From NCBI GenBank assembly GCA_019113845.1, contig DXGQ01000010.1, positions 62,001-126,000 on the forward strand: a stretch of 64,000 nt of DNA, in the 5' to 3' direction. This document shows positions 16,091 through 25,381 of this stretch, piece after piece. Each line of letters starts with the position of its first letter. The first letter of the stretch is position 1. The notes beneath the pieces were generated by a model, which did not search any database, had not been told where the DNA came from, and saw only the letters and a list, made by a program, of their open reading frames with translations. The translations under genes and the position numbers were made by a program. Origin of the DNA: Candidatus Anaerobutyricum avicola (GTDB lineage: Bacteria > Bacillota > Clostridia > Lachnospirales > Lachnospiraceae).

Positions 16091-17785
16091 ATGCAGGATA
16101 AAACAGCGGATTCTCTGGAAAATCACACCCCGTTAAATCATCATACCCCGGAAGATGACGGACAGCAGGAGGGTGCGAAGTCGTCGGATTCCGGCAGATT
16201 TCGTACACAAAAAAATATGGATGATTACCGGGTGCGGCTGAAAGAGATGACGGAAGTGTTCCGGAAGAATTCGATCACCCGGGGAATCACGCCGAAGAAG
16301 CTCCGGCAGATTCTCGAGGATCTGGGGCCGACCTACATTAAACTGGGGCAGATTATGTCAAGCCGTTCGGATATTCTGCCTCAGAAATATTGTGACGAAC
16401 TGATGCGGCTTCGCTCCGAGGTGCCGCCCATGTCGTTTTCGCAGGTACAGGAAGTGATCGACCGCTCTTTCGGGTATTCCTGGAAACAGGTCTTTCTTGA
16501 TATTGAGGAGAAGCCACTGGGGTCAGCCTCCATCGCCCAGGTGCACCGTGCCACCTTAAAAACCGGGGAGAATGTTGTTGTAAAGGTGCAGCGGGAAGGA
16601 ATCTATGAGACGATGTCAAGAGACATCGGCCTTCTCAGGCGGGCGGTGAAGCTTCTGCCTCCGGTGGCGTTCAAGGATCTGGTGGATCTGGATCTGGTGC
16701 TCACAGAGCTTTGGCGTGTGACGCAGGAAGAGATGAACTTTCTCATGGAGGCCGCCAATATGGAAGAGTTTGCCGCCAAGAACAGGGATGTGGTCTTCGT
16801 GGAAGTTCCCCGTCTCTACCGGGAATATACCACCACGCAGGTGCTTGTCATGGAGTATGTGGATGGTCTTGCCATTGATGATAAGGCGGATCTTCTGGCA
16901 AACGGCTATGATCTTAGCGAGATCGGGGCAAAGTTTGTCGATAATTTTGTCAAACAGGTGATTGACGACGGTTTCTTCCACGCGGACCCGCATCCGGGAA
17001 ATGTCATGATACGCGGCGGGAAAATCGTCTGGATGGACATGGGTATGATGGGACGCCTCACAGACCGGGACAGGGAGTTTATCAGTCGGGCGGTGGAGGG
17101 AGTCGCTTTAAATGATATCGGAATGATTCAGGACTGCGTTCTCGCCATCGGCGAATTCCGGGGGAAACCGGATCAGAGCCAGCTCTACGATGATCTGCAG
17201 GCGCTGATGGCAAAATACGGCACTGCCGATATGGGAAGTATCGATATCGCTGAGCTGGTGAAAAATCTCATGGAGATCATGAAAAACAATCAGATCGTCA
17301 TGCCACACGGTTTGACGCTGCTTGCCAGAGGTCTTACCCATGTGGAGGGTATCCTTGCCACCATCAGTCCGGATATCAATATGGTACAGATTGCGTCCGC
17401 CCGCATTAAAGATCAGTTTTTCCAGGAGGAAAATCTCAAAAAAGAAGCGAAGAAAACGGTCAGAAGTGTGATCCGTTCCCTGCGCCGTGCCATCGACATC
17501 CCTTCCCTGGCTGCGGACATATTGCAGGGACACATGAAGGGGCAGACGAAGGTGAATCTGGAACTTCATGTGTCGGAGGATCTGTCACAGCTTTTGCGGC
17601 GGTTGATCCGCAACATTGTCATGGGGCTCTGGGTGATGGCACTGCTGATCAGCTCAAGCATTATCTGTACCACGGACATGCACCCGAAGATACTTGGTAT
17701 CCCTGCCCTGGGGGCTCTTGGATACCTGATCGCCTTTGTGATCGTCATGTATGTGTTTGTAAAACATTTCTTTTCAAAAAAATAA
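16091..17785 (+). CDS. ABC1/UbiB/AarF-type atypical kinase
   Basis: This 564-residue protein has the family's KxGQ motif (YIKLGQIMSSRSDILP), the Ala-rich nucleotide loop (PLGSASIAQVHRA), the catalytic Lys strand (NVVVKVQREG), and the HADPHPGN and WMDMGMMGRL metal-binding motifs. Two membrane helices close the C-terminus (~residues 510-560). UbiB proteins are ATPases that support lipid-soluble isoprenoid metabolism; this organism type lacks ubiquinone, so the role may be in lipid handling. It starts directly after the phasin-like stop codon. Confidence 0.92.
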   Translation: MQDKTADSLENHTPLNHHTPEDDGQQEGAKSSDSGRFRTQKNMDDYRVRLKEMTEVFRKNSITRGITPKKLRQILEDLGPTYIKLGQIMSSRSDILPQKYCDELMRLRSEVPPMSFSQVQEVIDRSFGYSWKQVFLDIEEKPLGSASIAQVHRATLKTGENVVVKVQREGIYETMSRDIGLLRRAVKLLPPVAFKDLVDLDLVLTELWRVTQEEMNFLMEAANMEEFAAKNRDVVFVEVPRLYREYTTTQVLVMEYVDGLAIDDKADLLANGYDLSEIGAKFVDNFVKQVIDDGFFHADPHPGNVMIRGGKIVWMDMGMMGRLTDRDREFISRAVEGVALNDIGMIQDCVLAIGEFRGKPDQSQLYDDLQALMAKYGTADMGSIDIAELVKNLMEIMKNNQIVMPHGLTLLARGLTHVEGILATISPDINMVQIASARIKDQFFQEENLKKEAKKTVRSVIRSLRRAIDIPSLAADILQGHMKGQTKVNLELHVSEDLSQLLRRLIRNIVMGLWVMALLISSSIICTTDMHPKILGIPALGALGYLIAFVIVMYVFVKHFFSKK

Positions 17786-17894
17786 TCGGCAAAATAACCA
17801 CCCTGCCTGTTTTTATTGTCTCTGTTTTTCACAGAGCAGCACTCGGACAGGGGAATGGTTTTTTATAATAGATCAAATCAGGAGGACATTTTAA

Positions 17895-18761
17895 ATGGAT
17901 TACAAAAATATTATTATGAACAAAAGTTCTGTGAGAGACTACAAAGAGAAAAAAGTAGATGAAAAAATCATTCTGGAGCTTTCGAGATATGCGAATACCT
18001 GCCCGAGATTGGCAGAAGATATCGAGATGGATATTCGTATTATGGATAACGACGTGGTTTACCGCCAGCTGGATGGCTTTGCCGGATATCATGGTATCAT
18101 GATCAATGCGCCGCATTATGTGATCCTTCTTTCTGAGAAAAAGGATCACTATATGGAAAATGCCGGTTACGTCGGTGAGAGTATTGCCATGAAGGCCTTT
18201 GACCTTGGTGTGGATTCCTGCTGGATCACATTTACAGACAGTCAGAAAGTGATCCACAGATTAAATATCGTCACTGGAAAAGAAGTGGTGGGAATCCTTG
18301 CCCTCGGATATGGAAAGAAAAAGAAACCGGTCACGCTGGGAGCCTTAAAGATCGGCGACAATTATTCCCAGGCGGATATGCGGAAAAAAGATGGAAACAC
18401 ATCCACGGTACTGCCTCTTTGTCAGATGGTGTACATTGACAAATGGGGAGAAGGCGCCGATGTGGACAAATTGATGGAGAGAGCTTTGTATGATCCGATG
18501 GATTGTGCCAGAAAAGCGCCGTCCACGCTGAACCGGCAGCCGTGGAGATTCCTGATCGATGGCGGAAAGATCATATTAACGATGCGGAAGGATAATGACA
18601 TCAGTGAGTATGAAGAACGGATTGACGCCGGAATTGCCATGCTGTACTTTGAAGATGTGATCGAACAGACTTTATGCAAAGTACAGTGGAAACTGGGACC
18701 GGTGGAGAATACATACGGTATACCGGATGACTATGTGATCGTGGCTTCCTGCGAGGCCTGA
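17895..18761 (+). CDS. Nitroreductase family protein (TM1586-like)
   Basis: A 288-residue flavoprotein with two half-domains. The opening NKSSVRDYKEKKVDEKIILEL and the middle block LYDPMDCARKAPSTLNRQPWRF are typical of the putative TM1586-type nitroreductases, which use FMN and NAD(P)H. The substrate is unknown. CAGGAGG precedes the start. It is monocistronic and ends in a strong terminator. Confidence 0.87.
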   Translation: MDYKNIIMNKSSVRDYKEKKVDEKIILELSRYANTCPRLAEDIEMDIRIMDNDVVYRQLDGFAGYHGIMINAPHYVILLSEKKDHYMENAGYVGESIAMKAFDLGVDSCWITFTDSQKVIHRLNIVTGKEVVGILALGYGKKKKPVTLGALKIGDNYSQADMRKKDGNTSTVLPLCQMVYIDKWGEGADVDKLMERALYDPMDCARKAPSTLNRQPWRFLIDGGKIILTMRKDNDISEYEERIDAGIAMLYFEDVIEQTLCKVQWKLGPVENTYGIPDDYVIVASCEA

Positions 18762-18765
18762 TATC

Positions 18766-18820
18766 AAGGTCCACAATCATCGGTTTTTTCATTTCATGAT
18801 TGTGGACCTTAAAATTTTTT
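18766..18820 (+). terminator. Intrinsic terminator after nitroreductase gene
   Basis: A perfect 15-bp stem (AAGGTCCACAATCAT with its complement) is followed by AAAATTTTTT. Confidence 0.9.
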
Positions 18821-18918
18821 CTTAAATTTTTTTACAAAAAATGCTTGCCGGGTTAAGATGCAAAACAACAAAAAATAAGGAAAGTTTTCTTAAAAGAGAG
18901 GCTACTTCAACTATTCGC

Positions 18919-18953
18919 AAAATACAACTTTAACGCAGAGTTGTGTATTTTTT
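18919..18953. terminator. Terminator hairpin abutting the GHL10 gene
   Basis: AATACAACT pairs with AGTTGTGTATT (two unpaired bases), with T-rich flanks on both sides. It directly touches the stop codon of the minus-strand gene at 18952. Confidence 0.6.
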
Positions 18954-20325
18954 ACGGGAAAATCGTTTTCAGGATCTTTTTCCGGCTTTCTGCAAATTCA
19001 TTGGAATCAAATGCATATGTCTTATTATCAACATCCAGATATTGATAACTGAAAAAACAATATCCCCCAACCTTTTTTTCAGACTGAAGCTGGGTCAGTT
19101 CTCTCTCAATCAATCCGGCGTCCTGCAGCTCCGCGTGATCGGACTGTCCGGTATCATTGGTTCCCATTCGATATAACTGCAGACCGACGTAAAGTTTTAC
19201 ATTGGAATTTTTTGTCAGATCGATCCATTCTTCCAGAGTCTTGTCAAATGGCGCCTCTTCATTGGTATACCCCCAATATATCTGCGGCATCAGATAATCC
19301 ACATATCCCTCACTCTTCACCCATGTATCTACATCCACATAGTATTGAAGATCGCTTCTTAAGTTGGAAAGGTTTCCTGCCGGGCTGATACCAAACGTGA
19401 CCGTCGGATCGCTCTCTTTAACGGCCTGGTATAAAGCAGACACCAGCGTATTGACATTCTGTCTCCGCCAGTCTGCTAAAGATACATTTTTTTCTATCGT
19501 TCCCTCAGAAAGACCTTTCTGATATTCCATGGAATCAAAGGCGGAATTTACATTGGCTTCTGTGAAAGTCGGATAGAAATAATCATCCATGTGGATTCCG
19601 TCCACTGCATAATTTTCCACGATCTCTCTCACCCCGTTTACAATCAGTTCCTGCACATTTGCAGAGGACGGATTGTAGTAAAGTGCGCCGTCATAGCTTA
19701 ATACATTGCGGGTTTTTTCTTTGGAAAGAGCCCAGACTCTCGCTGGATTATCTGCGGAAAGGGAGTCAAGGTCCGTACCCGATGAGATGCGGTATGGATT
19801 GATCCACGCCTCGATCTGAAATCCTTTTTTGTGCGCCAGTTCCACCATCACAGCCAGCGGGTCGTATCCGGGATTCTCCCCCTGCGTGCCGGATATGCAC
19901 GCAGCCCAGGGAAAATAACCGGAAGTATAGAGCGCGTCCCCGAAAGGCCGGACCTGCACGATGATCCGATTCAGACCGCATTCTTTGCTGCGGTTTAAAA
20001 CGTGACGAAAAAACTTCCGGAAATTTTGTTCGCTATTTTCCGTCACAGAGCGGCGATAAGCGTTAAATTCCAGATAACTGAGCCATACCGCCCGGTATGT
20101 ATTGTTTTCATCCTCGCCATTTTCCGGATTTTGCTGCTCTTCTTCTGCCTTTCTTCCATCTGGATCATTTTCTGCCTCGCCCTGCCCGGATGAGTCGTCA
20201 AGCAGAAAATGATAAAAGTCTGCCAGACTGAAACTTTCTGTTTTTTTCTGTACAAATGCATAGGAAAACAGAAGAAGGATGGTCAGTATGATGACCAGAA
20301 TCAGGTTCTGTATAAAATGCTTCAT
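18952..20325 (-). CDS. GHL10-type glycoside hydrolase (YngK-like, family formerly DUF187)
   Basis: This 457-residue protein has an N-terminal membrane anchor (HFIQNLILVIILTILLLFSY) and an acidic linker, then a TIM-barrel domain with YRAVWLSYLEF, LNRIIVQVRPFGDALY, GFQIEAWINPYRIS, DGIHMDDYFYP and DYLMPQIYWGY blocks. These belong to the GHL10 family, predicted to act outside the membrane on cell-wall or other glycans. The conserved Asp pair of DGIHMDDYF is present. ATAAAAGGAGGC precedes ATG 20325. The gene stands alone. Confidence 0.88.
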   Translation of the reverse strand: MKHFIQNLILVIILTILLLFSYAFVQKKTESFSLADFYHFLLDDSSGQGEAENDPDGRKAEEEQQNPENGEDENNTYRAVWLSYLEFNAYRRSVTENSEQNFRKFFRHVLNRSKECGLNRIIVQVRPFGDALYTSGYFPWAACISGTQGENPGYDPLAVMVELAHKKGFQIEAWINPYRISSGTDLDSLSADNPARVWALSKEKTRNVLSYDGALYYNPSSANVQELIVNGVREIVENYAVDGIHMDDYFYPTFTEANVNSAFDSMEYQKGLSEGTIEKNVSLADWRRQNVNTLVSALYQAVKESDPTVTFGISPAGNLSNLRSDLQYYVDVDTWVKSEGYVDYLMPQIYWGYTNEEAPFDKTLEEWIDLTKNSNVKLYVGLQLYRMGTNDTGQSDHAELQDAGLIERELTQLQSEKKVGGYCFFSYQYLDVDNKTYAFDSNEFAESRKKILKTIFP

Positions 20326-20539
20326 TTTGCCTCCTTTTATGGGAATCTCCTGCCCATTATAGCACGATTTACTTTCGCTCACAAACAAACCATGCTCTAA
20401 AAATCTTATGTATTGAATTTACAAAAAATACATGCTATCATGGAGCAGTTGTCATGGAAACAAACCCTGAACCAGACAGGAATCGTTTTATAGTCATTTT
20501 TCGATTTTATTATATATAGAAGGAAAGGAATGGATATAC

Positions 20540-21286
20540 ATGAAACTGCAGCAGTTGTTAAGCTACACAAGAAAGGCCATCGATGAATACGGCATGATCG
20601 AGGAAAACGATAAGATCGCGGTGGGGATTTCCGGCGGGAAGGACAGTCTGACTCTCCTTTACGCTCTCGCGCATCTTCGGTATTTTTATCCGAAAAAATT
20701 TGACATCATAGCTGTCACGGTGGATCTGGGATTTAAGAATCTGAATCTGGAAAAGATTCAGGAACTGTGTGATGAACTGAGAGTACCCTATGAGATCATA
20801 AAAACGGACATTGCGGAGATTGTTTTTGATGTGCGGGGGGAAACGAATCCATGCTCCCTCTGTGCAAAAATGCGAAAAGGAGCTTTAAACGAGACAGTGA
20901 AAAAATTAGGATGCAACAAAGTGGCATATGCACACCACAAGGATGATATCATCGAAACGATGATGATGTCCATGATCTTTGAGGGGCGGCTGCATACCTT
21001 CTCTCCTGTCACCTATCTGGACCGCACCGGGCTGACCCTCATCCGTCCGCTGATGTTTCTCTATGAGGGGGACGTGAAAGGATTTGTGGAGGCCAATGAC
21101 CTTCCGGTGGTAAAAAGCCCCTGCCCGGTAGACGGAACGACCAAGCGGGAATACGCCAAAAATCTGGTTAATCAGATGAATCATGAGAATCCGGGAGCAA
21201 AGGCAAGAATGTTCCGCGCGATCGTAAACGGGTTGATCAATCCGAAATGTCCTCCGGTTTCCGAAGGCAGGAGAAAAAATAAATAA
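20540..21286 (+). CDS. ttcA: tRNA 2-thiocytidine biosynthesis protein TtcA family
   Basis: A 248-residue PP-loop ATPase. SGGKDSLTLLY is the PP-loop, and the CxxC block (NPCSLCAKMRKG) plus a later Cys in SPCPVDGT are the TtcA iron-sulfur ligands. YAHHKDDIIETMMM is typical. The enzyme thiolates cytidine 32 of some tRNAs. AGAAGGAAAGGAA lies upstream of the ATG. It is monocistronic, with a long hairpin terminator. Confidence 0.9.
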   Translation: MKLQQLLSYTRKAIDEYGMIEENDKIAVGISGGKDSLTLLYALAHLRYFYPKKFDIIAVTVDLGFKNLNLEKIQELCDELRVPYEIIKTDIAEIVFDVRGETNPCSLCAKMRKGALNETVKKLGCNKVAYAHHKDDIIETMMMSMIFEGRLHTFSPVTYLDRTGLTLIRPLMFLYEGDVKGFVEANDLPVVKSPCPVDGTTKREYAKNLVNQMNHENPGAKARMFRAIVNGLINPKCPPVSEGRRKNK

Positions 21287-21316
21287 AAATAATTATATCT
21301 TGCTTTTCAAATTGCG

Positions 21317-21377
21317 AAGGTGTCTGATATTATACTGTTATTTTGTGAGATAACATATTATTATCAGACATCTTTTT
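21317..21377 (+). terminator. Terminator after ttcA
   Basis: Outer stem AGGTGTCTGATA / TATCAGACATCT and inner stem TGTTAT / ATAACA, followed by TTTTT. Confidence 0.75.
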
Positions 21378-21530
21378 AGTTTTTGCGATTATATCTCTTT
21401 TTTGTCATATAGTTTCTAATGATACTCTTATTGATGCACACGAAAAAACTTTTTATGACCGGTTTTTTTCTTTCCATATCCAAGGACAAGTAATGTAATC
21501 CATTAGATAAACAAAATTTTAAATGCATAC

Positions 21531-21582
21531 AAATGTTATTTATATAAATAACATTTACTTTTTGAATACAAAATGCTATACT
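21531..21582 (+). promoter_or_regulatory. 26-bp perfect palindrome overlapping a sigma-A promoter upstream of the tyrosine recombinase
   Basis: Bases 21531-21556 are a perfect palindrome (half-site AAATGTTATTTAT and its reverse complement). Its right end overlaps the -35 element of a good promoter: TTTACT (21554-21559), a 17-base spacer, TATACT (21577-21582). The start codon of the recombinase is ~125 bases downstream. The rest of the 21378-21711 gap is AT-rich and I see no gene in it; a second short inverted repeat (GAAAAT-GAT-ATTTTC) lies near 21685-21699. Confidence 0.7.
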
Positions 21583-21711
21583 GTAACTGAATATCTCTTT
21601 ATATTGCAATCTTTTATCAACGCGAGGCAGGTGGAAATCTGTCAGATGTTTTGCCATAATTTTTGAGTGTGGAGTATTTTTTGGAAAATGATATTTTCGG
21701 GAGGCGAAGTT

Positions 21712-22764
21712 ATGCAGAATGCAACATATTCAGACAAGGTCAATATAGAAAATGAAAAAAAGCTTCGTAAATTGTGCCGGGAGCTTCCCGACTTTTGCCG
21801 GGAGTTTTTCCGCGGGATTGAACCGACCACCTCTTCCAGGACAAGGATCGCTTACGGGTACGATCTTCGTATCTTCTTTCGCTTTCTTGAGGAATCATAT
21901 CCGGATTTGGAAGAAGGTCCGATGAAAACCTGGCCGGTAAGTGTTCTTGATAAAATTACTCTGACCATGCTGGAGGAATATCTGGATTACATTAAGCTAT
22001 ATGAAGATGCAGATAATAAAGTGCATACCAATGAGGAGCGGGGAAGAATGCGGAAAGCGGCGAGCATTCGCACTTTTTTTAAGTTCTTTTATCGCAAACA
22101 GAAAATACAGAATAATCCCGCCAGTCTTCTGAATTTGCCGAAGAAACACGATCACGCGATAGTCCGTCTGGAGGTCGATGAGATCGCAAAGCTTCTGGAT
22201 TCCGTGGAGAATGGCGATAAGCTGACGAAATCTCAGCAAAAATATCATCATAAAACAAAAACGAGAGATCTCGCCATGCTCACTCTCCTCCTTGGTACAG
22301 GAATCCGCGTCTCTGAATGCGTCGGCCTGGATATCCAGGATCTGGATTTTGAGACAAACGGCATGAAAATTCACAGAAAAGGGGGCGCGGAAGTGATCAT
22401 ATATTTTGGAGAAGAAGTCAGAGAAGCGCTCCTTGATTATCTGGATGAGCGGGAACTGATCACAGCAAAGGAAGGTTCCGAGGATGCCCTTTTCCTTTCC
22501 ATGCAGAAAAACCGCATCAGTGTGCGGGCTGTGGAGAACCTTGTAAAGAAATATTCGCGAACAGTCACCACTTTAAAGAATATCACGCCTCATAAATTGA
22601 GGAGCACCTATGGAACACAGCTTTATAAAGAAACCGGCGACATCTATCTGGTGGCGGATGTTCTTGGTCATAAAGATGTCAATACAACACGGAAACATTA
22701 TGCAGCCATTGAGGACGAACGGCGCCGCCGCGCGGCGGGCAAGGTTCGTCTCCGTGAGAAGTAA
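21712..22764 (+). CDS. Tyrosine-type site-specific recombinase (XerS-like)
   Basis: A 350-residue phage-integrase-family recombinase. The N-terminal SAM-like core-binding domain covers ~residues 20-140. Catalytic residues are visible: Arg in GTGIRVSECVGL, the HxxR of PHKLRSTYGT, His of VLGHKDV and the nucleophile Tyr of TRKHYAAI. The length and the DKITLTMLEEYLDYIK block resemble XerS, the single chromosome-dimer recombinase of streptococci and many Clostridia. No phage or transposon genes adjoin, which supports a housekeeping role. ATG 21712 follows CGGGAGG. No dif-like site could be confirmed by eye. Confidence 0.85.
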   Translation: MQNATYSDKVNIENEKKLRKLCRELPDFCREFFRGIEPTTSSRTRIAYGYDLRIFFRFLEESYPDLEEGPMKTWPVSVLDKITLTMLEEYLDYIKLYEDADNKVHTNEERGRMRKAASIRTFFKFFYRKQKIQNNPASLLNLPKKHDHAIVRLEVDEIAKLLDSVENGDKLTKSQQKYHHKTKTRDLAMLTLLLGTGIRVSECVGLDIQDLDFETNGMKIHRKGGAEVIIYFGEEVREALLDYLDERELITAKEGSEDALFLSMQKNRISVRAVENLVKKYSRTVTTLKNITPHKLRSTYGTQLYKETGDIYLVADVLGHKDVNTTRKHYAAIEDERRRRAAGKVRLREK

Positions 22765-22854
22765 CCTGGCTGCTTATCAGAAAATTGAACAGAAAAAAAC
22801 AGAGAATTTCATTCTGGCAGACGATAACACTATATAGACAGGAGGTCATCCCAT

Positions 22855-23583
22855 ATGCAGATATCTGAATTTTTTCCTTTCTGGAAACAATTATCGATTG
22901 AAGAACAGAGTCTTATCACTTCTTCTGCCACCCGCAGAATCGTTAAAAAAGGAACAACAGTCTACAATGGCTCCAGCGATTGTCTGGGGCTGATTCTTGT
23001 TGTATCCGGCCAGCTTCGGGCCTACATCAATTCGGAAGAAGGCAGGGAAATTACCATTTATCGTCTGTTTGACAGAGATACCTGCATGTTCTCGGCTTCC
23101 TGCATGCTGCAAAATCTTCAGTTTGACATCACCATTGAGGCGGAGCGCGACAGTGAACTTTGGATCATCCCTCCAACGATATTTAAGAAACTGATGGACA
23201 CCTCTCTTCCGGTTTCCAACTTTGTAAATCAGATCATCGCCGGGCGATTTTCCGAGGTGATGTGGCTGATCGAACAGATTCTCTGGAAAAGCTTTGATAA
23301 GCGGCTGGCCGCCTTTCTTCTGGAAGAAAATGAGCTGGAAAGTGCTGAGACGGAAAAATCGGGAAACAAAAACACAACGCAGGAAAATACTTTACCAGCA
23401 GAAAACGGAGATTCTGATATTATCCGGATCACACACGAACGGATCGCCAATCATCTGGGAACCGCAAGAGAAGTTGTCACTCGGATGCTCAAATATTTTC
23501 AAAATGAAAAGCTGGTAGAACTGAAAAGAGGAAGTATCAAAATCCTTGATAAAGAAAAACTGGAAGAGATGGCAGGAAGATAA
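22855..23583 (+). CDS. Crp/Fnr family transcriptional regulator
   Basis: A 242-residue regulator with an N-terminal cyclic-nucleotide-type beta barrel (~15-130), a long dimerisation helix and a C-terminal winged helix (ITHERIANHLGTAREVVTRMLKYF). It lacks the N-terminal Cys cluster of FNR, so an iron-sulfur sensor is unlikely; scattered Cys near residues 43-83 could sense redox state. It is convergent with a thioredoxin-rhodanese-CoA-disulfide reductase operon whose promoter carries a Crp-like palindrome, so control of that operon is the natural guess. The start follows CAGGAGG. A hairpin terminator overlaps its 3' end. Confidence 0.88.
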   Translation: MQISEFFPFWKQLSIEEQSLITSSATRRIVKKGTTVYNGSSDCLGLILVVSGQLRAYINSEEGREITIYRLFDRDTCMFSASCMLQNLQFDITIEAERDSELWIIPPTIFKKLMDTSLPVSNFVNQIIAGRFSEVMWLIEQILWKSFDKRLAAFLLEENELESAETEKSGNKNTTQENTLPAENGDSDIIRITHERIANHLGTAREVVTRMLKYFQNEKLVELKRGSIKILDKEKLEEMAGR

Positions 23584-23602
23584 AACTCCTGCCATCTCTT
23601 TC
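23564..23602 (+). terminator. Terminator overlapping the 3' end of the Crp/Fnr gene
   Basis: A 14-bp perfect stem AAGAGATGGCAGGA / TCCTGCCATCTCTT, followed by T-rich sequence. Confidence 0.8.
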
Positions 23603-23682
23603 ACTGCATTCTTTTGTATTTTTGTTTTAGATTTTGCCTGAAGTTGTGATTTTACTACAAAACGTTAAGTTTGGAATCCAAC

Positions 23683-25380
23683 TCATTTATCCATGCCGCA
23701 CGGGTAGCTCTGCTTTGCCGCAACACAGTCCTTGTAGATCGTCTCATAGAGACGGTATCCGCCGGAGAAATTGTAGCAGTCAAAGTGATTCTGAGAAAGA
23801 ATCCGACAGGCGAGGTAGCTGCGAAGTCCGCTCTGGCACATCACGTACACCGGTTTTCCTGCAGGGATCTCTCCGAGACGGTCACGCAACTCGTCCAGAG
23901 GGATATTGATAAACTCGTTCACATGGCCTCTTGCGTACTCTTCCGGCGTGCGGGCATCCAGAAGGAAAACACTGCCGTCGTCCGGAAGCTCTCCCACTTC
24001 ATCCCAGAAAAACTGTCTCAGTGTCCCTTTTTCCAGATTGTCAATCATGAAACCTGCCATATTGACCGGGTCTTTGGCGGAGGAATATGGAGGCGCGTAG
24101 GCCAGATCCAGATCTTTCAGCTCCAGTGCGGTCATTCCGGCGTTCATTGCTGTGGCGAGAACATCAATGCGCTTATCCGCGCCATCGTAGCCGACGATCT
24201 GTGCGCCCAGCAGTTTATAAGTATTCTTTTCAAACAGCACCTTCATGGTCATCATCGTGCCGCCCGGGTAGTAAGATGCGTGACTGGACGGGGAGAGGTA
24301 CACTTTATCGCAGTCAATGCCAGCGCTTTTGGCGGTGCGTTCATTCAGTCCTGTGGTTGCCACTGTCATGTCAAAGATCTTGATGACGGAGGAACCCTGA
24401 GAACCTTTATAAGTACTGTTGCCGCCGCAAATGTTATCGGCAGCGATTCTGCCCTGCTTGTTGGCAGGTCCGGCCAGAGAGATCAGTGCCGGCTGTCCGG
24501 TCACACTGTGGCGGACTTCTACGGCGTCCCCGACAGCATAGATATCCGGCGCGGAAGTCTCCATGCGCTCATTGACGACAATACTGTCCTTGATGCCAAG
24601 CTTCAGTCCGGCTTCCTTTGCAAGATGTGTTTCCGGAGCCACGCCGATGGCGAGGATGACCATATCGGTTTTTAATGGCGCTTCGTCCTTTAAGAGAACC
24701 CAAAGCTTCTCTCCTTCTTTCTCAAAGCCCTCCACGGAATGGCCGAGCATCAGGTGAATCCCTTTTTCGCGGAGCTTGGCGTGGACAAAGGCCGCCATCT
24801 CGTAATCAAGAGGACTGAGCACCTGATTCGGACGCTGAACGATGGTCACGTCCATCCCGAGCTCTCTGAGATTCTCCGCCACCTCAAGACCGATGTATCC
24901 GCCGCCGGCGAGAACGACGGACTTCGGTTTCTCCTTTACGACAAAATCACGGATACGCAGGGTATCCTCCACGGTGCGAAGAGTAAAAAGATGATCCATG
25001 CCGGCGCCCGGCAGGTTCGGCTGCACCGGTCTGGCGCCCGGAGATAGCAGTAATTTATCATAACTTTCCTCAAAAACTTCACCGGACTCAAGATTCTTCA
25101 CGGTTACCGTCTTTTTATCCGGATGAATCGCCGTGACTTCATGATGCACCCGCACATCAATACGAAAACGTTTCAGAAACATCTCCGGCGTCTGTAAGGT
25201 CAATTCTTCTTTATCCTCAATCACTCCGCCGATATAATACGGAAGGCCACAGTTGGCGTAGGAAACGAATCCTGACCGCTCAAAGACGATCACCTGCGCC
25301 TGTTCATCCAGCCTGCGGATGCGGGCTGCCGCCGTTGCGCCTCCGGCTACACCGCCGACAATAAGAATCTTTTTACTCAT
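23683..25380 (-). CDS. CoA-disulfide reductase-type FAD oxidoreductase with C-terminal rhodanese domain
   Basis: A 565-residue pyridine nucleotide-disulfide oxidoreductase. FAD-binding GGVAGGATAAAR (9-20), the single redox Cys C44 in SYANCGLPYYIGG, an NAD(P) motif VLAGGGYIGLEVAE and the FAD motif DIYAVGDAVEV identify the CoADR/NADH:polysulfide reductase group. Residues ~470-555 form a rhodanese domain with active Cys in YVMCQSGLRSYLACRIL. Such fusions reduce CoA disulfides, persulfides or polysulfides. Start 25380 follows GGAGAGG, one base after the stop of the rhodanese gene. It is the last gene of the trxA operon. Confidence 0.93.
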   Translation of the reverse strand: MSKKILIVGGVAGGATAAARIRRLDEQAQVIVFERSGFVSYANCGLPYYIGGVIEDKEELTLQTPEMFLKRFRIDVRVHHEVTAIHPDKKTVTVKNLESGEVFEESYDKLLLSPGARPVQPNLPGAGMDHLFTLRTVEDTLRIRDFVVKEKPKSVVLAGGGYIGLEVAENLRELGMDVTIVQRPNQVLSPLDYEMAAFVHAKLREKGIHLMLGHSVEGFEKEGEKLWVLLKDEAPLKTDMVILAIGVAPETHLAKEAGLKLGIKDSIVVNERMETSAPDIYAVGDAVEVRHSVTGQPALISLAGPANKQGRIAADNICGGNSTYKGSQGSSVIKIFDMTVATTGLNERTAKSAGIDCDKVYLSPSSHASYYPGGTMMTMKVLFEKNTYKLLGAQIVGYDGADKRIDVLATAMNAGMTALELKDLDLAYAPPYSSAKDPVNMAGFMIDNLEKGTLRQFFWDEVGELPDDGSVFLLDARTPEEYARGHVNEFINIPLDELRDRLGEIPAGKPVYVMCQSGLRSYLACRILSQNHFDCYNFSGGYRLYETIYKDCVAAKQSYPCGMDK

Positions 25381-25381
25381 G

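Noticed and set aside
21376-21657. 93-codon minus-strand frame upstream of the recombinase
   Set aside because: It runs through the palindrome and promoter, and lacks a ribosome binding site and protein-like pattern.
21685-21699. GAAAAT-GAT-ATTTTC inverted repeat considered as a dif site for the XerS-like recombinase
   Set aside because: It is too short and does not match the two-arm dif or dif-SL layout closely enough.
22855-23583. FNR assignment for the Crp/Fnr regulator
   Set aside because: The N-terminal Cys spacing needed for the oxygen-sensing 4Fe-4S cluster is absent.
23671-24675. 334-codon open frame on the plus strand antisense to the CoA-disulfide reductase gene
   Set aside because: It mirrors a strongly conserved enzyme in the opposite strand, has no ribosome binding site and shows Cys/His-rich composition typical of antisense shadow frames.
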